Source: an uncultured Opitutaceae bacterium (GTDB taxonomy: Bacteria > Verrucomicrobiota > Verrucomicrobiia > Opitutales > Opitutaceae). Taken from it: a stretch of 64,000 bases of DNA. The position numbers were made by a program, and so were the translations under genes. The notes beneath the pieces are model-generated. The model was given only the letters and a program-made list of their open reading frames with translations, ran no database searches and was not told where the DNA came from. Where the stretch lies: contig CALFNN010000105.1 in NCBI GenBank assembly GCA_937902925.1, positions 1-64,000 on the forward strand, given 5' to 3'. Positions 19,313-26,459 of the stretch are shown here, piece after piece. Numbering within the stretch: position 1 is the stretch's first letter; every line of letters starts with the position of its first letter.

Positions 19313-19619
19313 GGCGCGAAGTGATGGCCGATTTTGCCAGCGGGCGCACGCGGATTGTCGCCGCTACCGGAAACAGGCGGGCCGGAACAGTGCCGGCACA
19401 GATTGGCTGCGAGTCCCGCGCCGAGGCGCGTGGCACGGGCTCGTTTTCCCCGGCCCGCGGTTGGCGGAGAACGGGGCTTCGTTTATGTCATCAATCAAAG
19501 GTTTCCGGCGGTCTGTTGAACCGCTTGATTCGTCACCCTGCCGGTGCGTAAAACTACTCGGTTGCGTGCGGTCGGTTCCCCTAGACCCCATGCGCTGCGA
19601 TTCGTAAAAACGTGCTTTC
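19313..19619. other. Intergenic region before the pilus operon
   Basis: About 300 bp without a supported gene, between the divergent amidotransferase homologue and the first prepilin. It should contain promoters in both directions. A TGGCACG at 19431 resembles a sigma-54 -24 element but has no matching TTGC at -12. No clear hairpin-plus-T terminator is visible. Confidence 0.4.
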
Positions 19620-20147
19620 ATGGTTCCCGCCGGCCCACGCATTCGAAGCGGTTTCAGCCTCATCGAAGTGATGATGGCGACGACGATCCTTTTGGTCGGA
19701 TTCATCGGCATGATCCAGGCGGTGACCATCGGATCGGAGTCGCTGGATACGGCCCGCAAACAACAAGTGGCCAACCAGATTGTCATGGCGGAAATCGAGA
19801 AACTCCGCGGAGGGGAGTGGAGTGCCGTCGCGAGTCTCCCGGCGAGCGGCAGGATCACGATCAGCTCGGCCGGGGTCATTTCGGGCGACTCCTCGAATTT
19901 TGCCCTGGCCAACCACACCGCGGACACGAGTGACGACGACACGGACTTGTGCGCGTCGGCCCGGAGTTTTACGTGCGCATTTGTGCGCACTTATTTGCGG
20001 CCGTCCGCGGCTGCCGCGAGCACGGTCACCTACCTGAAGCTCGTCTACACCGTCGGCTGGAAAACCAACACCGGCCGCCAGCAAAGCCATCAGTATGAGG
20101 CGTATTTCGGCGAGAACGGCCTGCACCTTTCCTACCAGCGATCATGA
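19620..20147 (+). CDS. Type IV prepilin-like protein, PilV-type
   Basis: 175 residues. A short basic leader ends in the prepilin cleavage/N-methylation site RSG|FSLIEVMMATT, followed by the hydrophobic helix ILLVGFIGMIQAVTIG. Phe1 and Glu5 of the mature protein are present, as needed for PilD processing. It contains two cysteines (CASARSFTCAF) that may form a disulphide. Gene order and size fit the minor pseudopilin PilV that primes pilus assembly. The next gene overlaps by 4 bp (ATGA). Confidence 0.82.
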   Translation: MVPAGPRIRSGFSLIEVMMATTILLVGFIGMIQAVTIGSESLDTARKQQVANQIVMAEIEKLRGGEWSAVASLPASGRITISSAGVISGDSSNFALANHTADTSDDDTDLCASARSFTCAFVRTYLRPSAAAASTVTYLKLVYTVGWKTNTGRQQSHQYEAYFGENGLHLSYQRS

Positions 20148-20728
20148 AGCGCCGGACGACAGGCCCGGCGGGGTTCACGCTCGTGGAGGTGTTGATCAGC
20201 GCGTCGCTGGCGGCTGTCATCATGACGTCCGTCCTTTCGACTTACCTCTTCATCGGCCGCAACCTGGCGCGACTGGCGAGCTACGAGGCGCTCGAGACCG
20301 AGAGCCGCCGGACGCTCGCTTATCTCTGCAAGGATTTCGCCCAGGCGGAGAGGGTGAAGGCCGGCACGACCCCGACCACCGCCGGCGTCACGCTGGAGCT
20401 CCCCGCGGGCGAGGTGACGTATTCCTACGACGGCACCGCGCAATCGTTGCGACGCCAGGCAAATTTCGGTTCCGGTCGCGACCTGACCTTCCTGCACAAC
20501 GATTCGTGCGCGTGCACGACGTTCTCGTTCAAGTTTTTCACGCTCACCGATGGCGCGCCGACGGACCAGACGGCGCCGACCGCGAACGTCCCGTTCAGCA
20601 TCAAACAAATCCAAGTCGGGTATGTCGTCGAGTCGCCGTCGTCCTGGTCGACCCTCACGCGCACCCGGTATGAGACGGCGTCGGCCCGTTACCTCTTGCG
20701 AAACCGGGAGGCGCCCGATGGCACGTGA
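20144..20728 (+). CDS. Type IV prepilin-like protein, PilW-type
   Basis: 194 residues. Prepilin signal PAG|FTLVEVLISASLAAV with a typical 25-residue hydrophobic N-helix. The C-terminal region contains a Cys-x-Cys (NDSCACTTFSFKFF). Position between PilV-like and PilX-like genes suggests the PilW minor pilin. It is translationally coupled on both sides: a 4-bp overlap upstream and an 11-bp overlap downstream. Confidence 0.8.
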   Translation: MKRRTTGPAGFTLVEVLISASLAAVIMTSVLSTYLFIGRNLARLASYEALETESRRTLAYLCKDFAQAERVKAGTTPTTAGVTLELPAGEVTYSYDGTAQSLRRQANFGSGRDLTFLHNDSCACTTFSFKFFTLTDGAPTDQTAPTANVPFSIKQIQVGYVVESPSSWSTLTRTRYETASARYLLRNREAPDGT

Positions 20729-22145
20729 CCGCGGCGGATTTTCCGATTCGGCCCGGCCGGGCGCCGGGTCGGTCACGCTCGTGTCGCTTTGCCTGACGAC
20801 GGCGCTCGGCATCGCGCTGGGCAGCTACCTGGCCTTGTGCATGCACTCGGCCCGGTCGAGCGCCCGCCTCCTGAACCAGACTGAGGTGCAGGAACTGGCG
20901 CAGACGGGATTGGAGGAGGCGCTGTGGGCGCTGAATAACAACAACTGGACCGGCAGCGGGCCCGGCGGAAACACGAGCTGGACGACGAGTGGGGCGAACC
21001 GGGCGGCGACCCTGACCTACACCCTGCCCGGGTCGAACCTGGCGGGGCAGGTCGCGCTGAGCGTGGCCGACTACGCGAGCACGGGCCCGACCTGGCCCAC
21101 GATCACCTCCGCGGCGACCGTTACGCTCGCGAGCGGCGAGACGATTTCCAAATCGCTGCGGGCGACGACCGGACCGGTGCCGCTTTTCGGCAACGCGATC
21201 GCGTCGGCCAGCTCCTATGTTTCGTTCGCCGCGGGGGGAACGGTTGACAGTTGGAATTCGGACCCGGACAACGATTCATCCACGCCGGCGGTGGCTTACT
21301 CGTTCACGGCGGGCAGCCCGGCAAACTATTCCGCCGTGGTCGCGGGCCGGACCAACGGGACGTATGGGGTGGTCCTCACCCAGGCGGCGGTCCGGGGCTA
21401 CGTTGCGACCTTCGGTCTGCCGGTGTCTTATTCCACCTCGGGTTCCCCGCCGGCGAGCGTGACCGGCCCGACGACGCCCGCCGGCACCAACGTTGACACG
21501 GCGCGACTGGGCAAGAGCGCGTTCGTGCCGCTGGCCCCGGTTTTCACGGTCACCCCGCCCACGGTCGACTCGTCCGGCGGCGGACTGCTGAGCAGCGTGC
21601 TCACGCTCGTCGCCACTCTTCTCGGCGCGCCGACCGGCACCGTTTTCGAATGGAACGGGGATCTCAATGTCAACGGCGGACTGCCGCTTCCCCTGCTCAA
21701 CTCCAGCCCCAGCCTGACGATCAACACGCCGACGCAATTTGTCGTCGACGGCGACCTGGCCATCGGCAGCACCGGTCAGATCACGATCGCCCCCGGGGGC
21801 TCGCTCGAGCTCTTCGTCAAGGGCGACGTGACGATCGGTGGCAACGGCATCGACAATCAAACTCACGAGCCGAAGAAACTTGTCATCTTCTGCACGGGGA
21901 ATTCGACCTCCGACACGATCACCTACACGACGTCCCACGATTTCTGCGGCGCGATTTACAGCGAAAACAAGCCGATCGACATCCGGCAGAACGCCACGTT
22001 CTACGGCGCCCTCCTGAGCGGACAATACGTCCGGTTCGGCACCAGCGCGACGGCGCCGGTGTTCCACTACGATGCCGCCTTGCGCCAGGTGCGCTTCAAC
22101 GGCGTCGCGACGCCCTACCTGCTTACCCAGGTGACCGAACTCTGA
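20718..22145 (+). CDS. PilX-like pilus assembly protein with C-terminal DUF7305-like domain
   Basis: 475 residues from the ATG at 20718. The N-terminus has a hydrophobic helix (VTLVSLCLTTALGIALGSYLALCM, about 17-40) but no canonical Gly-Phe prepilin site. This is common for PilX-type proteins with the start SGSVTLVSL. The middle is Ser/Thr/Gly-rich. The C-terminal 150 residues (FVVDGDLAIGSTGQITIAPG, LELFVKGDVTIGG, AIYSENKPIDIRQNATFYGA) form a beta-helix-like repeat known as DUF7305. The domain is probably exposed outside the membrane as part of the pilus initiating complex or an adhesin. Confidence 0.75.
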   Translation: MARDRGGFSDSARPGAGSVTLVSLCLTTALGIALGSYLALCMHSARSSARLLNQTEVQELAQTGLEEALWALNNNNWTGSGPGGNTSWTTSGANRAATLTYTLPGSNLAGQVALSVADYASTGPTWPTITSAATVTLASGETISKSLRATTGPVPLFGNAIASASSYVSFAAGGTVDSWNSDPDNDSSTPAVAYSFTAGSPANYSAVVAGRTNGTYGVVLTQAAVRGYVATFGLPVSYSTSGSPPASVTGPTTPAGTNVDTARLGKSAFVPLAPVFTVTPPTVDSSGGGLLSSVLTLVATLLGAPTGTVFEWNGDLNVNGGLPLPLLNSSPSLTINTPTQFVVDGDLAIGSTGQITIAPGGSLELFVKGDVTIGGNGIDNQTHEPKKLVIFCTGNSTSDTITYTTSHDFCGAIYSENKPIDIRQNATFYGALLSGQYVRFGTSATAPVFHYDAALRQVRFNGVATPYLLTQVTEL

Positions 22146-22174
22146 ACCCACGCTCGCGCCCGTCACTCCGCCCG

Positions 22175-23866
22175 ATGCCTGCGCTTAAATTTCCCAGTGT
22201 CGCCGCGCGCAACTCGCGCCGGATCGTGGCCGTGGAATTCAATCCCTACCAGATTCTCGCGGTGGAAATCAGCCGTCCGCATCGGGGCGCCGTGGTGGTG
22301 GAGGCGACGGCGGAATTCGACCGGGAGGACACGGCGGGCCTGGGGGCGTGGCTCGAGGCCAACGACGGCGGCCGCCGGGCGTGGACCATTGCCATTTGCG
22401 GGCTGGTGCCGCTCCGCGGCATGGTGCAGCGCGAAACCGTGCAGCCCGCGCGCCTGGCGGAGGCCGGCTATCTCGAGACCGTTGTCCAGGAGCAGCAGAA
22501 GGGACGGTTTTTGACGGCCACGCCGTTCAAGATCGGCCGGGAGGGGGCCTGGACCTATTCCACCGTGAACGCGGTCGCGGGCACGCCGCTCACGCCGGAC
22601 AGCCCCCCGCAACCGGCCCTCATCTGCGCGCTCGCCAACGACGACGTGCATGAGACGCAGCAGCGACTGCTCGAACAAAGGCTGATTCGCGACCGCATCG
22701 AGCCGGGCGTCTATTCGCTGTTTGGCGCGATCTATGACATCATCGAGCGCCGCGGCGACATGCGGGCCGTCGTGGTCGTCATCATCCACGAGAGCGTGAC
22801 GGCCGCCTACATCCTCGGCAAGGAAGGGGTCCACACCCCGAATCCGGTTTTGCACGGGCTCCATTCCATCGTCGATGTCGCGCGGAAGGAAACCGGCGGG
22901 ACGAACGACTTCGAGACCCTGGCCGAACTCGAAAAAGGCAATCCGGATTTGCTCAATCTCGCCCCCAAGCTGGTGCGGCGCATCGGCCGCGATCTGAAGC
23001 CGGTGGTGGATTCGTTTGAGATGACGACCGGGCAGCCGGTGGACGAAATCCTGTGCGCCTACCTGCCGCCCAAGCTGCGGTGGCTGGGAGATGAGCTGGC
23101 GCAAGCCACGGGACGCAAGCCCTTCGCGCTGGATTACAACGAGTGGTTGCCGAAGGCCCGGCTGGAGATGAGCGCGGGCGCGGGCAACCCGGCGTTCGGG
23201 CCGAATTGGCTGGGGGCGCTGAATCTCGTGGCCAATTTGCCCGAGGTTTCCGGGCTGAAGTTCGACCGCCAGGCCCGCGTGAACCGGGCCTATCAGCGCC
23301 CGTGGCATGTGGACTGCAGCATCCGCGCCGAGGCCGACGACCACCGGCTCACCGGCCGCCGTTTCCTCGGGGGCGTGCTCGCCGGGGCGCTGGCGCTGTT
23401 CATGGTGGTGCTCGCTGCCTGGCAGCTTTACGTCGACCGTTCGCTCCGGGCCGATACGCAATTCTGGGAAAGTCAGATGGCCGGGAATCACAAGCTGCTC
23501 GACGAACTCGCCGCGGCGAATGTGACGCTGAAAAAACAGACGGAAATCCTCGACCGCGACTACGAGCTGATGGCCGCACCGCTCGACCTGACCGACCTCG
23601 TCATGAACCTCGGACGCACCGTCCCGCCCCACCTGCGGGTCGACCGGATCAACTCGAGCGACCAGCGGGTGGCCGTCGGGGGAACGTTGCTCGAACCCGC
23701 CGAGGTCGCCAGCGAGACACTGCGCCGCTACGTCGAGGAGTTGCGCCACAATCCGGCCATCGGTCCGCTTTTTTCGAGCATCGCCATCACGACCCTCCAG
23801 CGGCAGAAAGGTGACGAGGGGATGGCCTTCGAGCTGACCCTCCGGCTCGCGCCAACCGCGCCATGA
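22175..23866 (+). CDS. PilM-PilN fusion-like pilus assembly protein
   Basis: 563 residues from the ATG at 22175. Residues 1-395 resemble an actin-like PilM domain (start SRRIVAVEFNPYQILAVEI; MRAVVVVIIHESVTAAYIL). A transmembrane helix follows at about 399-422 (LAGALALFMVVLAAWQLYV), then a periplasmic coiled-coil and a small alpha/beta domain (LRVDRINSSDQRVAVGGTL) as in PilN. In most bacteria PilM and PilN are separate proteins that bind each other; here one chain appears to carry both. It would link the cytoplasmic motor to the periplasmic PilO/PilP collar. The next gene overlaps by 4 bp. Confidence 0.72.
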   Translation: MPALKFPSVAARNSRRIVAVEFNPYQILAVEISRPHRGAVVVEATAEFDREDTAGLGAWLEANDGGRRAWTIAICGLVPLRGMVQRETVQPARLAEAGYLETVVQEQQKGRFLTATPFKIGREGAWTYSTVNAVAGTPLTPDSPPQPALICALANDDVHETQQRLLEQRLIRDRIEPGVYSLFGAIYDIIERRGDMRAVVVVIIHESVTAAYILGKEGVHTPNPVLHGLHSIVDVARKETGGTNDFETLAELEKGNPDLLNLAPKLVRRIGRDLKPVVDSFEMTTGQPVDEILCAYLPPKLRWLGDELAQATGRKPFALDYNEWLPKARLEMSAGAGNPAFGPNWLGALNLVANLPEVSGLKFDRQARVNRAYQRPWHVDCSIRAEADDHRLTGRRFLGGVLAGALALFMVVLAAWQLYVDRSLRADTQFWESQMAGNHKLLDELAAANVTLKKQTEILDRDYELMAAPLDLTDLVMNLGRTVPPHLRVDRINSSDQRVAVGGTLLEPAEVASETLRRYVEELRHNPAIGPLFSSIAITTLQRQKGDEGMAFELTLRLAPTAP

Positions 23867-24417
23867 ACTCGTTCCTCGCCCAGTTTCTCACCGTCATCCG
23901 GCTCCGGCCGTTTGTCTCGGGTTGTCTCGCGCTGGCGCTGGCGCTCGGCGGCGCGAATTTTTTCCTGTGGCGGGGGCGGCAGGGGGCGACGCGCCAGCAC
24001 GACGAGGTGCGGCAGCGGGGCGAGCACCTGATCAACGCCCTCAGCGACCGGCCGAGGGTCGACACGGATGTCGCGGCGCTGCGGGTCGCGCTCCGGCAGA
24101 TCGAACAAAACCTGTTCGACGAGCAAAGCATGGAGGTGAACCTGGGATATTTTTACCGGCTGGAAAAAATCACGCGGGTGCATCTGATCCGGGTCAACCA
24201 GCTCGCGGCGCTGGCGCCCGCGCCGGGGAGCGAGCACAAGGCGCTGCCGTTCTCGATGCAGCTCTCGGGCTCGTATCGGAACAGCATGGCGTTCCTGCAT
24301 GCGCTGGAAACGGGACCGCACGTCCTTCGCATCCGGAGTTGCAACTTTGAACGGATGAACCCGGACAGCAGCGATGTCATGGTGGAGTTGAACGTCGAAA
24401 TCCTCGCCAAAGCATGA
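23863..24417 (+). CDS. PilO-like pilus alignment protein
   Basis: 184 residues. A short cytoplasmic N-terminus is followed by one membrane helix (FVSGCLALALALGGANFFLW, about 17-37), a coiled-coil (about 40-90) and a ferredoxin-like alpha/beta domain (FSMQLSGSYRNSMAFLHALE, CNFERMNPDSSDVMVELNVEIL). This is the PilO layout. Gene order after the PilM/N protein supports the call. It overlaps its neighbours by 4 bp on both sides. Confidence 0.72.
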   Translation: MNSFLAQFLTVIRLRPFVSGCLALALALGGANFFLWRGRQGATRQHDEVRQRGEHLINALSDRPRVDTDVAALRVALRQIEQNLFDEQSMEVNLGYFYRLEKITRVHLIRVNQLAALAPAPGSEHKALPFSMQLSGSYRNSMAFLHALETGPHVLRIRSCNFERMNPDSSDVMVELNVEILAKA

Positions 24418-24950
24418 AGGCCCCGCCCCGATCTTTTCCGCGTTGCGCCGCTCGGCTGCTCATCGCACCGGCGTTGGGGTTGCTTTCGACTTTCGCCGCC
24501 GTCCCGTCCTCCGCCATCCAGCAACGCATCGATGCCCTCTTGAAACACCGGTTGGATCCGACGCCGCTGCCGGTGGAATTGCCCAATCCCTTCCAGGTGG
24601 TGAAGGGAAGCATCCGCGAATACACTGCGGACGATTCGACCGCCGGCCTGCCGGCGACGATGACCGGGGTCGTCACCGCGCCCGCGGCGGACGGATCGAC
24701 CCCGCCGAAGACCCCCGCCACCGCGAGCAATGCCGAGGTGCTGACCAGTGCCGCGGCCCGGCTCAAGGTCGGCGGCTTCATCGTGCTCAACGATCAAATC
24801 CAGGTCGTGATCAACGGGGCGCCCCGGCGGGAGGGCGACATGATCGCCGTGGATTGGAACAGCGGCCTGATTTATCTGAAAATCGTCCGGTTGCTCTCGA
24901 ACGAGATAGTGCTGCGCTACGGCGACACGGACGCGATCCTCCGGTTTTAG
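24414..24950 (+). CDS. Secreted protein in the PilP position
   Basis: 178 residues. The N-terminal signal-like helix (RLLIAPALGLLSTFAAVPSSA) predicts export. It is followed by a helical stretch with PVELPNPFQVV, a low-complexity Ala/Thr/Pro linker and a C-terminal beta-rich domain (FIVLNDQIQVVINGAPRREG, IYLKIVRLLSNEIVLRYGDT). PilP has a disordered N-terminus followed by a beta domain that contacts the secretin, and the gene order fits PilP. No lipobox Cys is clear. No secretin (PilQ) gene follows; the next gene is convergent. Confidence 0.6.
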   Translation: MKAPPRSFPRCAARLLIAPALGLLSTFAAVPSSAIQQRIDALLKHRLDPTPLPVELPNPFQVVKGSIREYTADDSTAGLPATMTGVVTAPAADGSTPPKTPATASNAEVLTSAAARLKVGGFIVLNDQIQVVINGAPRREGDMIAVDWNSGLIYLKIVRLLSNEIVLRYGDTDAILRF

Positions 24951-24976
24951 CGGGGCCGCGCGCGGGCGGCGGCGAA

Positions 24977-26245
24977 TCACGGCCGCGCGAGAAGCGCCGC
25001 CATTTCCGGCAGGCCGTGAACAAACGCAAACGCCTCGGCGCCCCGCGCCACGTCATGCCCGATCGGGACCGGCGAGTTGCTGAGTAAACTGGTGATGATC
25101 GCCCCCTGGGTCTCGGAGTTGAGTTCCAGCCATGGCCGCGGGCGGAAAGCGCCGCCTTCGGCGAAGGTCAGGCGTTGGTCCGGGTCGAGAAAGACCGTCA
25201 AGGACTGGTAGGGCGGCGAGCGCAGCGGGCGCACGAGCAGCGGGCTGTCCCGCGTGTATCTCCGCAACTCGGCCGTCCGCCAGGCCTCGAGAATCCGGAT
25301 GCTGGCCGGTGCCTGCTGGAGCGCGAGTTCCCGTTCCTTGGTTCCAGCCGCGCCGGCCGGCGGGCTTGCGATCAGCTTCAGGAAATCGACTTCCGTTCCG
25401 GCGGCCGGCGGCGGGGTCGTGGCGATTTCCACCGGCGCGGCGGGAGCCGCGGGGGCCGGCTCGGCCGTGGCCGTCGCCGGCTCCGAGCGCAAGGCGGCGC
25501 CGAGGGCGGCGCGCAGCTCCTGGCTGCCCGCGAGTTCTTTTTCGTGGTTGAGTTGCGCGCGGTAAAGCAGCGCCGCGGCCGCGCCGAGCGCGACGATCGC
25601 CAGCCCAACCAAGGCCAGGTTCCGCCCGCTGAAGGCCGAGGGCGATTCCGGCTTGGCGATGGCGGGCAGCGGGGAAGCCGGCGCGGGTGGTGCCGGTCGC
25701 GGGGGATCCAGGAGGACGTGATACATCTGGACCGCCTCGTTGATGTTTTTGAGTTTCCGGGGTTCCAGCCGGACGACGTCCAGCTTCAGCTTGTTTTTTA
25801 CGACGCCATAGACGACCTGGGAGATGCAAATCCCGGCGGGCGGCGCCTCCGCCTGGACCCGGGCCGCGACGTTCACGCCATCGCCCATGATGTCGTCGGT
25901 GCCCAAAAAAACCTCGCCGAGGTGGATGCCGATCCGGTGACGGAGGATTTGATTCGGCGGCAGGCGCGACGCCTGGTCGGCGAGATGCCGCTGGGTTTTC
26001 AACGCCCAGTTCACCGCCTCGACGGCGCTCTTGAAATAGAGCAGCAGCCCGTCGCCGGTCGATTTTATCACGGTGCCGGAATGCGTCGTGCAGAAAAGAC
26101 GCATCGTGACGAAGTCTCGTTCCAGCAGTGCAAGGGTGGCCGCTTCCTTCGTCTCCATCCGGGTCGTGAACCCGGCGACATCGGTAAATACGATCGCCGC
26201 CAGGAGGCGCCGGTCAGTGAGATTGACGGGAGGAGTGGATGACAT
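24977..26245 (-). CDS. Class III adenylate/guanylate cyclase with transmembrane anchor
   Basis: 422 residues from the ATG at 26245. The catalytic domain is N-terminal (about 12-185). It contains metal-binding Asp22 (IVFTDVAGFT) and Asp65 (STGDG), the purine-selecting pair Lys61 and Asp118, and the transition-state residues Asn125 and Arg129 (GDGVNVAAR). All catalytic residues look intact, so it should make cAMP or cGMP; Lys/Asp favours ATP. A Pro-rich linker, one transmembrane helix (about 214-236; LALVGLAIVALGAAAALLY) and a C-terminal domain (about 280-420) of unknown type follow. The order, catalytic part before membrane anchor, is the reverse of the common sensor-first layout. It is convergent with the pilus operon. 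Confidence 0.87.
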   Translation of the reverse strand: MSSTPPVNLTDRRLLAAIVFTDVAGFTTRMETKEAATLALLERDFVTMRLFCTTHSGTVIKSTGDGLLLYFKSAVEAVNWALKTQRHLADQASRLPPNQILRHRIGIHLGEVFLGTDDIMGDGVNVAARVQAEAPPAGICISQVVYGVVKNKLKLDVVRLEPRKLKNINEAVQMYHVLLDPPRPAPPAPASPLPAIAKPESPSAFSGRNLALVGLAIVALGAAAALLYRAQLNHEKELAGSQELRAALGAALRSEPATATAEPAPAAPAAPVEIATTPPPAAGTEVDFLKLIASPPAGAAGTKERELALQQAPASIRILEAWRTAELRRYTRDSPLLVRPLRSPPYQSLTVFLDPDQRLTFAEGGAFRPRPWLELNSETQGAIITSLLSNSPVPIGHDVARGAEAFAFVHGLPEMAALLARP

Positions 26246-26459
26246 GAATCCGCGAGACGGAATGACGCGCTGGCTTGAGCCGACCTCGGAATGGCGCGGA
26301 CATTTGAACCATGAACCGACTTCGGCGCCACGAGCGTGGGACGGGCGGCGTTCAAACGCAAAACCGCATTTTGAAATTCCTGCGCGGACAACGATCCGCC
26401 CGAAGCCAGCGCGGCAGGGCGGTGCGGATATTCCCGGCCGGCGGCGCCGCGCGGAAGCC

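Noticed and set aside
19431-19447. TGGCACG resembling a sigma-54 -24 element before the prepilin genes
   Set aside because: The required TTGC at -12 is missing; the following bases read CGTTTTC.
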